Assembly (NCBI GenBank): GCA_025642075.2
Contig: JAODUO010000423.1
Span: 213,501 to 277,500 of the forward strand
DNA: 64,000 nucleotides
Source of the DNA: Ridgeia piscesae
Taxonomy: Eukaryota; Annelida; Polychaeta; Sabellida; Siboglinidae
Direction: 5' to 3'
The notes beneath the pieces are model-generated. The model worked only from the letters and a program-made list of their open reading frames with translations. It had not been told where the DNA came from and made no database searches. The position numbers and the translations under genes are program-made. This document shows, one piece after another, positions 1 to 13,652 of this stretch (positions are counted from its first letter, which is position 1; every line of letters starts with the position of its first letter).

Positions 1-1502
1 CATCGCAAAAAGAACACATACACGGGCAGCAGTGTGGAATTTTAACAAGTCATCATGGTAACGTGTTCAATCTGTGGTTTACACAGAAAAAACTCGGATA
101 CTGTAACTTCTTTATCTGTAAAATCTGTGAAATGAATGATGAGAAAACATGTCTGCCATCGAAGTGAGCCGAGACGTGACCACGCTGCAGATGTGCTGGC
201 TGGAAGCTGTGGATTATTGTGGATGACTGCACACTATGCTGCAGATGGATGAGAACGCGATACACATGTGTGTCTGTTGGGACAATGCAGGAGCTGCCTC
301 CTGTACCCCAGTGGGGCAAAACAGGGCACATGAGTGACATAACCCCATTCTCAGACATATCACTTCACCTCCTTTCATTCTGTGAACAGCCAGCTCTAGA
401 CACGAGCTATGAAAGAAGTCCTACCAACAGCAAAACGTCACTTATTTATTTATACAAACTAAGCTTTCTATAAATGCATAAGTGTCAATCTCCACAGGAT
501 CAACAAATAAAACTTATACGACAGACTGAAATTCTTAGAAGGATATGATAACATCCAACTATTAATGTAGGTTGTCTTCGACTGTTGCCCCCCACCATGT
601 TTTTAGAATCATAAGATGCATTCATCCAAGCGCTGCTTTGGTAAGCCGTCAAATCCGTGACAGTCATTTCGCATGACCTGGGAGTTGGTGTCAGTCCTGT
701 GACTTTGCGTGATGACACAGCTGCACAGTTGCCTGCCTGGTGTGTATTTCTGTCTTTGTTGTGTTCATGACTTGTTGAAAGACCCAAGTTGGCAGCGGCA
801 AGGGCATCACACAAGGGCATCACACAAGGGCATCACAAGTAAATAACCGTTTATATGGAGTGTATTCAAGGGTAGCTTTATAAACCCCACTCGGTGGAGG
901 GCGTTTAAGGAACAGCTATAAACAGCTGCAGATCCGTGCAGGAGATGTAGATCATCCTGTCTATTGTGTGACCTCGGGGTCTTGTTACCAATATCACTTG
1001 TCACGCATGCAAGCATGCACACACACACACAGATGCAGTGTGCAGGCTGCCATCTGTCTATGTCCAGGATGGCCTAGATCTCGGCTGTTAGCTCGCCATT
1101 CTCTTTGAGGGCACACCTATAACGTGTAGCGTCGGCTAATTAAGCTAATTAATGGCAGTTTTTTCACCAGATATCAACACGATCGGACAGATTTACTACA
1201 ACTGCCATCTGGCCAGTCTTCACAGCATGTCAGTTATGAATTACGATTTCCTTTTCGTGTTTGAATAATTAAATATCTGCCCCAATATTACTAATCCTTT
1301 GTCGTGGTTTGCAGTAGCAACAAAGCAACACTTTCAGTATTTTTCATGACAGCAGATGTTTTGACAACGCAGTGTGTCAATCCATATTATGTCCACTACA
1401 TTGCATGCATGCAAGTGTGCATGCATCCAATTCCATGCATGCATGTTTACAAACACCGGCATGTAACTAATGCAGTTCATCCGGGATCAGTCAGGGATAC
1501 CG
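1..1502. other. Non-coding stretch, no gene recognised
   Basis: I see no exon with a recognisable protein family here. Short open frames lack coding character and splice context. A short triplicated GGGCATCACACAA-type motif lies at about 798-833 and a short CA run at about 1019-1031. It may be intron of the kinase gene whose first exon is at 25346-25635 (minus), which is inference only. Confidence 0.4.
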
Positions 1503-2213
1503 CAACACATTCTACGGATCCACCAGTAGCCACACATTCTACGGATCCACCAGTAGCCACACATTCTACGGATCCACCAGTAGCCACACATTCTACGGAT
1601 CCACCAGTAGCCACACATTCTACGGATCCACCAGTACCCACACATTCTACGGATCCACCAGTAGCCACACATTCTACGGATCCACCAGTAGCCACACATT
1701 CTACGGATCCACCAGTAGCCACACATTCTACGGATCCACCAGTAGCCACACATTCTACGGATCCACCAGTAGCCACACATTCTACGGATCCACCAGTAGC
1801 CACACATTCTACGGATCCACCAGTAGCCACACATTCTACGGATCCACCAGTAGCCACACATTCTACGGATCCACCAGTAGCCACACATTCTACGGATCCA
1901 CCAGTAGCCACACATTCTACGGATCCACCTAGCACACCTACACAATACATCCCTACGGATCCACCAGTAGCCACACATTCTACGGATCCACCAGTAGCCA
2001 CACATTCTACGGATCCACCAGTAGCCACACATTCTACGGATCCACCAGTAGCCACACATTCTACGGATCCACCAGTAGCCACACATTCTACGGATCCACC
2101 ATTAGCCACACGTTCTACGGATCCACCAGTACCCACACATTCTACGGATCCACCAGTAGCCACACATTCTACGGATCCACCAGTACCCACACATTCTACG
2201 GATCCACCAGTAG
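1503..2213. repeat. 27-bp minisatellite, about 26 copies
   Basis: A near-perfect tandem array of a 27-bp unit, each holding a GGATCC site. Because the unit is nine codons long, several frames stay open throughout. The plus strand reads as repeated THSTDPPVA, inside an open frame at 1304-2230, and the minus strand as repeated GGSVECVAT. One irregular unit interrupts the array at about 1930-1958, and a few units carry GTACCC in place of GTAGCC. The upstream part of the plus frame has no signal peptide or recognised domain, so I call it a minisatellite rather than a gene. A mucin-like Thr/Ser/Pro repeat exon cannot be fully excluded. Confidence 0.9.
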
Positions 2214-4496
2214 TCGTAAAACTCCCATAAACCATGGCTTGTTGTTATGCTCTTGTCAAACATATCATAACAACGGCGTCCTCTGGTGTTAAATGTCTGT
2301 TGTTATCCTGAACGATGCCAAACACAAGCATTCCCATTCACATTACGACACAATGGGGCACAGCATGGCTATCAGCAGCCAGGCCTTGACACACCCTGCA
2401 CACAATACATCCCTCTTGGAGGCTGTCACATTCCATCAAAACACACAATGGAATGTTGTGTGCACAGTCACTCAGACACTCTCACTCTTGTTTCCTGCCT
2501 CCCTTATCACCCACCCACGGCTGTCAATCTCAACAAGTCTATTTAGAACACATCTGCGTGACAGTTATATTCACAAACCTTTTATTTCCTCCTCACTCTC
2601 ACAACAGGACGAACATCCACCACGAAATACACCACTTTTTCTCTCCTGGAATAGACGATCCCAACTGTTAATTTAAAAAAATTGCAAATCTAAAACACTT
2701 TTCTCAACTTTATGTAAAAACAGTCAACATTTTTATAGGATTTGTTGTTTCTTGTACACATTTTCTTGAGTGTTTTCCAAGAATTCCTCACGACATGATA
2801 CCTAAAAAGTAAATGTGTGCAGCGTATTCAGAACAAACTTCAGCTTCTATGACTGAGACTTGCATTCAGCTTACTTAATTCCTATAACTACAAACAGATC
2901 ACTTCTTCAAATATGGGAAAGTGCTTACACCGGGCATGAATACTTACCACATTATAAGTGTTCAAGTCATGATGACGTAACTCATATAACCAGCTGTACT
3001 AGAAGTGGTCATGTCACAGTGACACGTGGACCTGACATCAGCACTTAGTACACTGTACTGAGCACATTGTACTCAGCACTCACTAATTTTAGACACAACA
3101 TTTGTATACAGTCTTGAGAAAACTCTACAAGAGTACAACTGTTTCCGTGATCCAGAAATAACACCTATGGCATCAATCATGATGGAACTCAAAGAATACT
3201 TGTAAATAGAGATAAGTAGGCCTACGTAGCAGTCAATATTGACAGTAAACTCTCACGGAAAACACAGTACCACTTCGCTTATATCTCTCAATGCTATTTT
3301 GAGGTGGTGTCAGAATCAGTTGACTGGAGACGGCAAACAGAAATAGTATTCTCATCACACTAGGCATGTTCCGTCTGCAAAACAATCGCTGTCTGCTGCT
3401 AGCGCCCCCTGTGCCCAACACCTGCACTACCAGCTGATCTGTAAATCAAGGCCCCACAGCGTACAAATAGCAATGCAGAATCTGAGGTCGCAAGATCAAA
3501 TTAGAATCACCCACCAACACTCATGGGAAATTGGCTGTTCCCACTTATACCAAATCAAGGCCCCGCATTCCAAAGCCAATGTGTACATGTCACTTTTTCT
3601 TCCCAGATACATTAATAAAGCATTCAAGCACAAAACTGACTATTCCCATAACCCTTATTGAGCGTTTCTGCGACAAGATATTTTGAGTAAACACTGCAAA
3701 AACAATACTGTCTTTTTCGGCGTGTGTTGAGAAATTAATTCTGACAGCAAATATTTCCTAAACACTTATTTCATTGCACGCAATAAGAAAGCAACTGACA
3801 TTCGCTTAAAAAGCAATATACACCCATCCATAAGAGTAACAAACCTCTAATGTACAGTGCTGCCATCTCGAGAACGGAACATGATTCATTTCTGTCAGAT
3901 AGGAGAAAGGCCCCATCGACAAGACAGCATTATAAAAACATGTCAGTAAGCAACTATAAGCAACTATCATTGCCTGAGAAGAAATCACCCCCAGGAAAAA
4001 CTTTCCATGATGGAGTGAGTGATGTCTAACACAACTACTTCTGACGCAAGGACTGACCCCCACCCTCACCCCACCCCCTACCCCACCTCGCTCACCACAC
4101 TGATCACATCCCCAATGTCTCCATTCTTCTCCCCCACCGTCTAAGGTCTGTCGCTTGCCGCTATTTCTACCCTATTTCTACCCGCTACTTCAAACTGACA
4201 ATTGGTCCTATTTCTGAAGCACCAAAAAGTGAGAGAGAAGATCAAAGTGACCACCTACAGACGCCATACCTATGACATGACTGGATTAGCCAAGGCTGGT
4301 TCACCTGTCACTCACCGACTATTTACAGGCCCAGGTAATGAAGCAGTTATTTTGATAGCCCCAGTAATGGTGATGGATGAGCCCGAAGACTTGAGTACAC
4401 TAAGCCTCACTGTCATCCAGGCCCAGAACCCACAGCTGTGGCAGGGCAGAGGTGACAGGTTACCTGCAGGAGGTGTCATCTTGATGGGGTGGTGAC
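2214..4496. other. Non-coding stretch with one unexplained open frame
   Basis: No recognised exon. The only frame with somewhat protein-like composition is at 4202-4495 (plus, 97 codons, not low complexity), directly before the 23-bp array. It matches no family I know and I see no convincing splice acceptor. The rest is AT-rich with scattered short frames. Confidence 0.35.
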
Positions 4497-6010
4497 AGCT
4501 ACTGCAGCTACCTACACCCTGCTACAGCTGCTATATATATACCCCGCTACAGCTGCTATCTAACCCTACTACAGCTGCTATTTAACCCATCACAGCTGCT
4601 ATCTTTACTCCACAACAGCAAAGTCTTTCACTCCACTACATCTGCTTTCTACAGCTACTTCCTTCACCCTGCTACAGCTACTTCCTTCACCCTGCTACAG
4701 CTACTTCCTACACCCTGCCACAGCTACCCCCTTCACCCTGCTACAGCTACTTCCTTCACCCTGCTACAGCTACTTCCTTCACCCTGCTACAGCTACTTCC
4801 TTCACCCTGCTACAGCTACTTCCTACACCCTGCCACAGCTACCCCCTTCACCCTGCTACAGCTACTTCCTTCACCCTGCTACAGCTACCCCCTTCACCCT
4901 GCTACAGCTACCCCCTTCACCCTGCTACAGCTACTTCCTTCACCCTGCTACAGCTACTTCCTTCACCCTGCTACAGCTACTTCCTTCATTTCGCTACAGC
5001 TACTTCCCTCTGCCTGCTACAGCTACTTCTACACCCCGCTACAGCTACTTTCTACACCGCGCTACAGCTACTTTCTACACCCCTCTACAGCTACTTTCTA
5101 CACCCCTCTACAGCTGCTTTCTACACCCCACTACAGCTACTTTCTACACCCCATTACAGCTACTTTCTACACCCCCTACAGCTACTTTCTACACCCCATT
5201 ACAGCTACTTTCTACACCCCCTACAGCTACTTTCTACACCTCATTACAGCTACTTTCTACACCCCACTACAGCTACTTTCTACACCCCACTACAGCTACT
5301 TTCTACACCGAACTACAGCTACTTTCTACACCCCACTACAGCTACTTTCTACACCCAACTACAGCTACTTTCTACACCCAACTACAGCTACTTTCTACAC
5401 CCCGCTACAACTACTTTCTACACCCAACTACAGCTACTTTCTACACCCCGCTACAGCTACTTTCTACACCCCGCTACAGCTACTCTCTACACCCTACTAC
5501 AGCTACTTTCTACACCCAACTACAGCTACTTTCTACACCCCTCTACAGCTACTTTCTACACCCTGCTACAGCTACTTTCTACACCCAACTACAGCTACTC
5601 TCTACACCCCTCTACAGCTACTTCCCCCCCGCTACAGCTACTTTCTACACCCCATTATAGCTACTTTCTACACCCCACTACAGCTACTTTCTACACCCAA
5701 CTACAGCTACTTTCTACACCCCGCTACAACTACTTTCTACACCCAACTACAGCTACTTTCTACACCCCACTACAGCTACTTTCTACACCCAACTACAGCT
5801 ACTTTCTACACCCCGCTACAACTACTTTCTACACCCGACTACAGCTACTCTTTACACCCTGCTACAGCTACTCTCTACACCCCACTACAGCTACTTTCTA
5901 CACCCTACTACAGCTACTTTCTACACCCCACTACAGCTACTTTCTACACCCCACTACAGCTATTTCTACACCCCGCTACAGCTACTTTCTACACCCCGTT
6001 ACTGCTGCCT
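4497..6010. repeat. About 23-bp CTACAGCTAC minisatellite, about 65 copies
   Basis: A long, degenerate tandem array whose unit starts CTACAGCTAC and continues in two main subtypes: CTTCCTTCACCCTG in the left third (about 4650-4990) and TTTCTACACCCC in the rest. Point changes and one-base indels are common, so no reading frame survives. The plus strand is strongly pyrimidine-rich between the CAGCTA cores. Subtype segregation along the array indicates separate local expansions. Confidence 0.92.
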
Positions 6011-6689
6011 ACTGTTACAGCTTCCCCAACAACACACCATATCATGTACACATCACATACACTTCGCATACAGTCATACACAGACACAGTGGTGGTCACA
6101 AAAGAAATAGATATTTGTCACAGCTGGTCTAGATCATCATGGACACATCTTTATCTGACAATAGAAGAAGCATAAAAAGAAAAAAAGACAGGACATGTTT
6201 TGATTAACATGTTGTCGTACCGCCAATCTAATCTGCCATGATGCGCCTGCATGAGGCATCTTCGATTCTGAATCTAATCTTGTTCAAAGCACAACTTCCA
6301 ACTCGAATCTTGCTCAAAGCGGTTATTCAAAGACACGACTGTATCCAGACTTATCTAGGCGCAAACATCTATAATGCATCACAACTCATAAGAAATATGA
6401 AACATTAATATCACATTCTAATGTGATAAAAAGGTTAACACTTACACATTTCCCCAATTACACCCACTAGTTTGTAGATATCGGCTGGAATGTTGCAAGT
6501 TGAAGGCCGACCTGCCTGTCCACTTCTTATACTGACACAACCAACTCATTAATTACATCTACATTAATCTGGTGTGTGTCAGTGCTGTTCCACCCCACGT
6601 TGCAGGTGGTGGTTACCTGGGAGGGGGGGTGGGGGAGGGGGGATGTGGTTCTGTTCCATCTGGTGCAACTGCTAAGTTCACTGCAGCAA
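6011..6689. other. Non-coding stretch, no gene seen
   Basis: Nothing recognisable as coding. A short G-rich run lies at about 6620-6640. No splice-bounded open segment was found. Confidence 0.4.
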
Positions 6690-7360
6690 GGTCAGAACTA
6701 CCTGAGTTTTAACGACCTGGGTTTGCCAAGTCAAAACTCAAAAGCCTTCTCATAATCGACGAATGCAATGCAGAGCATGATAAATTTATGTTCTTGGCAC
6801 TTCCCCTTCAACTGGTTTAAGATTGCGGATGTGGTCTGTCATTGAGTACCTGCTTCTGAATACACTGTACAAGTTGCTCTCGTGGCTGGTTTTCATTGAG
6901 TGTTTTCTCCCTTTTCATTGCTTATTTCATGATTTATAGATGCTTGATAACAGACGCATCAATCTGTAGGTCTTGATATCTTTCTTATTTCTCTTCTTGA
7001 AGATTATCATCATCTTTGCATTCTTCAATGCTGTGCATATTCATCTTTCTGATAAGCATTTCGTGTATAGCTTAGCCAGCTAGTGTCTTTGAGATGGTTG
7101 ATATCTTCTTGTGCTTTGAATGTTTCAAGTTTATGTGGTCCCTGTCTGATGATGTCTTTTATCTCTGCTTCCACCCACCGCCGCCCATCATCTTATCTCA
7201 GGGGCCTTTTTCAGGTGTGTGTAAATTACCGTGCTCTGTTCATTGTTGTACAAGTCATACAGCTTGGAGTAAAATTCCTCTACTTCTTCTATGATCTTAT
7301 CTTGATCTTGGATTTCTCTACCCTGCTTGTCTAGAAGTCAAATCAGTCTGTCTTGACCTT
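6690..7360 (-). pseudogene. Dead LINE fragment (reverse-transcriptase N-terminal half)
   Basis: On the minus strand, broken into at least three frames, are the recurrent motifs of a LINE reverse transcriptase. From high to low coordinates they are: a linker reading like EEVEEFYSKLYDLYNN (about 7240-7290); a piece near KTYRLM where the family has KNYRPI; NENQPREQ (about 6880); YSMTDHI (about 6835); and DYEKAF (about 6745), which corresponds to RT motif A. Frameshifts and stops separate all of these, and both ends are truncated, so it is not functional. Family assignment is from motif recognition, not a search. It probably lies within the large kinase intron. Confidence 0.75.
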
Positions 7361-10300
7361 TACAGGTATAGCAACTGACGAATATGGATGGCACCATTAA
7401 AAATTACTTAAGTGGATATACAATATTTCATTGTACAGTCATATGTGTGTAAGTAACTTTTATTTCACAACGCAACATGTACAAGAACAAAACGAAAGTA
7501 TATATAAAATTGTCAGCGTGTTGCACTGCATGGATGTCACTTGGCTAAAAGCCATCTTCCAGTGACACCACACTCACACATACACCCTACGTGTGTTACT
7601 GTACACGTGTATGTTTGTGTGTACACATGTGTATGTGTCTGACACTACGTGTATATTTACAACATGTGTGTGCACCTGACTCGAGGGACAAGATAGTCCA
7701 CCTCCTTACAGAGAGATAACTCAGCAATTTGAGCACAACAACACTTCACTCCAGTAGTCACTTGGCTGTCTGTAGCCATCACACTCGCAATAAACAAACC
7801 CGTCCTCCCCACACATGAATAACAGCACAGACCAACTTCTCGTTTTGCTGCGCATTTCTTCACAAAGCGAACTGTCAGATTATCTGGCGTGACTCTTCAT
7901 GTGAAATTCCTTATGACTTGTAAATAATGGGAGTTTCCTGCAGTTGGTTCACCAGCTGTCTGCCCACCAGGTGGCCGCATACAAATAGTATCAAACCTCG
8001 GTAAACCAATGTTACCTGGAAGACAGGGCTAGTTTATTACAATACACCAGGGACCATGGAAACTTCCCCTGTCAACTCTCTATCTTTTCTCTCTCTGCAA
8101 ATCTCAGTTTCCTTCATCCAGATGCCCTCTGCCAAACTTTAACCTACACTATGCCAATTTTTGTATTTCTACTTTACCCTGTGTCAAAGAATTGGTAGAT
8201 GCCAACTGTGTCCGTTTTCAAATAATGATTTCTATGTCTCTCACGTGCCATCATACTATCAATTTCACTTTACAGACTGCCAAATAATCATTTCTACTAG
8301 CAATTTGCCAATGACTATTGTTTATTTTAACACTACCGTCAGCAAACCCGCACAATTTCATCAATGCGTAAGTTGACACACCGAAGAAATTTCCCCAATA
8401 ACAAAGCTAATTTCGATATAGCTTTCCGCAATGACTAAGCTGGTTTTATAACATGCCTAATCAATGAGAACACCCATTCCTGCACAGATCGCCTTGATAA
8501 TGTGGCCACTCAGTACCCACTTCCTCATTGAAACAATCAAGTCACATGCATTGATAAGCGTTCACCTGATTGAAGAAAACATACCATACCACTGAGATAA
8601 TACGTGAAACATTAAATTAGTACTTCCGGGCAGTAAAATATAACAAACACAGCACTATCCAGAATTTAAAAAAAACTAGATTAAATAATCATAATATTTA
8701 TTATAACATCTTTACAAGGTGGGTTTTAAAGCCGTGTGTCAAACTAGACACCGGTGGTCGTGCTGCCACACAGATTAACTTTGATTTGAGCTTACATTTT
8801 ATTTCATGTTTAACTTTTAGACTCATTATGTTATTATAGAGCCCTGATGTCTGCTCGCGTCCCTAAACTCTCTACCCAAATCACACCACACAACTACAAC
8901 AGGGGAGATATTGGAGATTGGGCCACTAACTTTTATTAAATACTCTGTTATATTACTTACTATTCGTTCTAGCCAGAAAGATGACAGAAGTGTGGATATT
9001 TCGTAATTACTAAATTACTCAAATTTGCATAGGTAATAAGAGTATGCTGCAAGTGGCTATTGTTGGTTGTTGACAACAACAGTTGCCCCAGCCAGAGGCT
9101 CCTGGGGCTGATGAGAATAGACACTGGCAGTGACATAACATTGAGTCACTTGCCTGGGCAGGGATTTGACTGCCCCAATTACTGCTCTAATTATAGCTAC
9201 CACAACCATTTAACCATTGCTAATTGTCTCAAGTAGAGCTAGACAGTTGGTGGTCAGTGTGACTGACCACTGGCCTTCAATGACATAATAGTGGGCTGGA
9301 GGGCATGCACAGATAATGAACCACCTGTAATTGAGGTCGTTATGACATCAGTCAACCTGCTCTTACTGCTGTAGGCTTTCAGTTTTATCTTCAGGCCTGT
9401 TGACTTTATGGGAACTGATTGAGCAGTTCACTGCATGAGCAGAACTGAGTACACCAGTCTCTGGATTTGGATGAATCCTGTATTACAGTTTGTCTTTGGA
9501 ATGAGAGATTAACAAAAGATCCCATACTTGAGGTAGAGGTGTTGTGTGTCCCATACATCATACATCTACACTCGTGTCAAGAAAGCAAGGCCAACTGACA
9601 AGTTGCGATTATCATGAGACCATTTCAACCGTTCTCTACAGAGAGAGCTGAAGTGAACATTGTCATTGATTTGTGACAGCCAGACTGTCACCGTGGCAGG
9701 TGTCTACAGTGACAGACTGGACAGGTCAGTGCCCACCTGCAGTAGACTGTTCCATGTGACAGTGATGTTTCCACTGAGGGCTAAGTCAACAACCCAGTGC
9801 ATTCTTTCAAGGCTTCCCATCAGGCTCTACCAGTCCACCAAGCATTCGAGGCACTTCATCCTATTCATAAACAGTTGAGGACCCTATTTTAAGCAACAAT
9901 AACAATAACCCCACATTCAGTGTGTTTTATCAGCTCTCAAGAGCTTTATCAGCCCCCAAGAGGCAGGAGGAGACAGATGGCTTAATCTCCCCCTCTCTGT
10001 CAAAGAACACTCTCACCGGCATACAGTCAGGAATGTGAAATTGCCCAAGTTTCAATGGCCCATTTAAAAATGCTGTACTTGGGTGCCTTAAACTCTGGTC
10101 TTCATGGCTGCGTTTGACACACTACCACCAAACGAAAGGTACTGTGGACCAGCTAACCACAAATTTGACGTGGGTGTGTGACAAGGTATAAAGTTCGGGA
10201 ACAGCACTAGACAGATATGACATCATGTAGATGGGTGATATATTAGTGTTGTGTATGTATCACAACACAGAGACAGGAATTGTGTCATTTATTGTCACCC

Positions 10301-10421
10301 CCCACGCAGACACACATACCAGGACACAAGGGGGTGGTGACATTTCTGTACTGGTCCAAGAGATGTGTCTACTGCTCAGAGCTGTCACCACTGTCATGCA
10401 AGTTCTATGCTACATCAATCA
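7361..10421. other. Non-coding stretch, no gene seen
   Basis: AT-rich, with GTGTGT-rich runs near 7560-7640. No recognisable exon on either strand and no tRNA. It is consistent with intron of the kinase gene on the minus strand. Confidence 0.4.
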
Positions 10422-12115
10422 GATGTCACCAGGAGTCATGACTGTACATGAGACCTCTCCTAGTGACAGATGTCACCAGGATTCATGACTGTACATGAGA
10501 CCTCTCCTAGTGACTTATGTCACCAGGAGTCATGACTGTACATGAGACCTCTCCTAGTGACAGATGTCACCAGGATTCATGACTGTACATGAGACCTCTC
10601 CTAGTGACAGATGTCACCAGGATTCATGACTGTACATGAGACCTCTCCTAGTGACAGATGTCACCAGGATTCATGACTGTACATGAGACCTCTCCTAGTG
10701 ACTGGTGTCACCAGGATTCATGACTGTACATGAGACCTCTCCTAGTGACTGGTGTCACCAGGATTCATGACTGTACATGAGACCTCTCCTAGTGACTGGT
10801 GTCACCAGGATTCATGACTGTACATGAGACCTCTCCTAGTGACAGATGTCACCAGGAGTCATGACTGTACATGAGACCTCTCCTAGTGACTGGTGTCACC
10901 AGGATTCATGACTGTACATGAGACCTCTCCTAGTGACAGATGTCACCAGGAGTCATGACTGTACATGAGACCTCTCCTAGTGACAGATGTCACCAGGAGT
11001 CATGACTGTACATGAGACCTCTCCTAGTGACTGTTGTCACCAGGAGTCATGACTGTACATGAGACCTCTCCTAGTGACAGATGTCACCAGGAGTCATGAC
11101 TGTACATGAGACCTCTCCTAGTGACAGATGTCACCAGGATTCATGACTGTACATGAGACCTCTCCTAGTGACTGGTGTCACCAGGATTCATGACTGTACA
11201 TGAGACCTCTCCTAGTGACAGATGTCACCAGGAGTCATGACTGTACATGAGACCTCTCCTAGTGACTGGTGTCACCAGGATTCATGACTGTACATGAGAC
11301 CTCTCCTAGTGACAGATGTCACCAGGAGTCATGACTGTACATGAGACCTCTCCTAGTGACAGATGTCACCAGGAGTCATGACTGTACATGAGACCTCTCC
11401 TAGTGACTGTTGTCACCAGGAGTCATGACTGTACATGAGACCTCTCCTAGTGACAGATGTCACCAGGATTCATGACTGTACATGAGACCTCTCCTAGTGA
11501 CAGATGTCACCAGGATTCATGACTGTACATGAGACCTCTCCTAGTGACTGGTGTCACCAGGATTCATGACTGTACATGAGACCTCTCCTAGTGACAGATG
11601 TCACCAGGAGTCATGACTGTACATGAGACCTCTCCTAGTGACTGGTGTCACCAGGAGTCATGACTGTACATGAGACCTCTCCTAGTGACTGTTGTCACCA
11701 GGAGTCATGACTGTACATGAGACCTCTCCTAGTGACTGTTGTCACCAGGAGTCATGACTGTACATGAGACCTCTCCTAGTGACTGTTGTCACCAGGAGTC
11801 ATGACTGTACATGAGACCTCTCCTAGTGACTGGTGTCACCAGGAGTCATGACTGTACATGAGACCTCTCCTAGTGACTGTTGTCACCAGGAGTCATGACT
11901 GTACATGAGACCTCTCCTAGTGACTGTTGTCACCAGGAGTCATGACTGTACATGAGACCTCTCCTAGTGACTGGTGTCACCAGGAGTCATGACTGTACAT
12001 GAGACCTCTCCTAGTGACAGATGTCACCAGGAGTCATGACTGTACATGAGACCTCTCCTAGTGACTGGTGTCACCAGGAGTCATGACTGTACATGAGACC
12101 TCTCCTAGTGACTGT
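10422..12115. repeat. 47-bp minisatellite with a hairpin in every unit, about 36 copies
   Basis: A highly regular tandem array of a 47-bp unit running GTCACCAGGA, GTCATGACTG, TACATGAGAC, CTCTCCTAGT, GAC plus four variable bases. Across each unit junction, TCCTAGTGAC and GTCACCAGGA can pair (one A:C mismatch) around a four-base loop. Copies differ almost only in that loop (AGAT, TGGT, TGTT, once TTAT) and at one further base (AGTCAT or ATTCAT). Loop types repeat in an eight-unit order (about 376 bp), present at about 10.79-11.17 kb and again at 11.17-11.54 kb. A second small stem, TCATG/CATGA, lies within the unit. There are no unique spacers and no reading frame. Confidence 0.95.
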
Positions 12116-13607
12116 TCTTACCTACCGTCCCATCCTACAAATTATGCCCTGTAATATCCCAGGCAGGGGTGGTGGGGTGAATTAAATTACAAGTTTTATC
12201 ACTGCAGCATTTGGGCAAAACATTTAGCAGGTTCTCTCAATTGAGAGTTTGATGATCTAATCACCAGCCAACTCCTGCAAATTAACATTATTTAGTTCCA
12301 CAGCAGATCGCCACGAGACAAAAATTTCTAAATTTATATTCACATTTAAATTAGCTAGGCCCCTATATTCTGTCACCTCAAAAATATCCACATTCCACCA
12401 ATACTGCATACTTGGCCACTGACCCATGTCCAGTGTCACAGACACTGACCACATAACAACCCCCCTCCACTGCCTCCAGGTGTATATCAGTCACATTCAC
12501 AGAGCACACACACAAACGATTTCGAGAATATGTTCTCATTTGCGTCTGCCAAGGAATTCTGCATGTACATATAAACATTTATGACCAACAGCCTTTCTGA
12601 GAGCTCTGCCAGGTCACCTGATCAAGCCAGTACCCTCCTTCAGCGTCTGCCATCCGTTATCACCCCAGATAATAATGTTTACTGCACCCCTGAGACGCCA
12701 TGTGTTTACTCCGCCAGCATGCAAGGAGGCCACCATCAACATTACCCAGATATATAAAAACGCTTGGAAAAATCCTTGAGTCTACATAATGAGTCTATAA
12801 ACCTTGTACTACACATTCCACTCGCTGTTTATATATGTTTCATTGGGTCATCACAGCGGTAGTGGCAGAATCGGGATCCACTTATGACCCTTAAACACGC
12901 CAAGGGCATTAACAATGGAGTGGTCTAGAGGAGCAACAAAGTGCTTATGAAACATCGGCCGCTCTTACACAAATACCTGGCACGGACATTGCGACCAAAG
13001 TATAAACATGCACATAATAAACTCAGTACTCAACATGGCACATTCTTATGCCAACAGGTATCACTCAACCTTCATTTGGAAGTGTGTCTGAACCAAGCAA
13101 CCAGCACAAATTGGTTAATAGGTGCAATAATTATTATTGCCACACAAGGTAGGAAACTTAAAAATGTGTACTCTACCTACAGCAATGGTAGCACTAATCT
13201 TAATTATATCTCACTGATCACTGGAACTATGTTAGCCGAATAGCTCATATTCAAATGTAACATTACTCGGTGCACCGCTTGGCACTGTTGTAAGAGATAA
13301 TAATACTATGGTATATGACACAGCAACAATAGTCAAATTCCAAACTTCACAGAGGTGGTTGATTGACCAACATGATTCTGCAGGTATTACTTGAGGAAAG
13401 CAAGTACTAGGAGTGGCCAGCATAGCATGGCTTCTAGTAAGTACTGTACAAATCAACATGATCATTTCTTCTCTGCAAACTGACCAGTTATATGGCCTTA
13501 CAGATCTGGGTTCAGTTAGACATTTTTCTACCATTTGGCTGAGTGGTTTCCCATCAAAATTTTCAATGAGTGTTCCACATAAATTCAGTGGCAAAATGGC
13601 TAAAAAA

Positions 13608-13652
13608 TTATGTTTTAGCCATTGGCGAAATCAGTAAATGGCTAAAACATAA
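13608..13652. repeat. 16-bp perfect inverted repeat
   Basis: Arms TTATGTTTTAGCCATT (13608-13623) and its exact complement (13637-13652) flank a 13-base loop. The word TGGCTAAA recurs nearby (about 13600, 13638, 13706). Function unknown. Confidence 0.85.

Noticed and set aside
1477..2235. Minus-strand Gly-Gly-Ser-Val-Glu-Cys repeat frames as a protein gene
   Set aside because: Openness is forced by the 27-bp period; no flanking domain, signal or splice context.
8380..8420. Minus-strand LGKFLRCVN as the missing glycine-loop exon of the kinase
   Set aside because: No splice acceptor directly before it, followed by non-kinase sequence and a stop.
10422..12115. Possible CRISPR-like array
   Set aside because: The units abut with no unique spacers and the context is a eukaryotic intron or intergenic region; it is a minisatellite.
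13232..13594. 120-codon minus-strand frame
   Set aside because: No recognisable domain, no splice sites in agreement, composition like surrounding AT-rich DNA.
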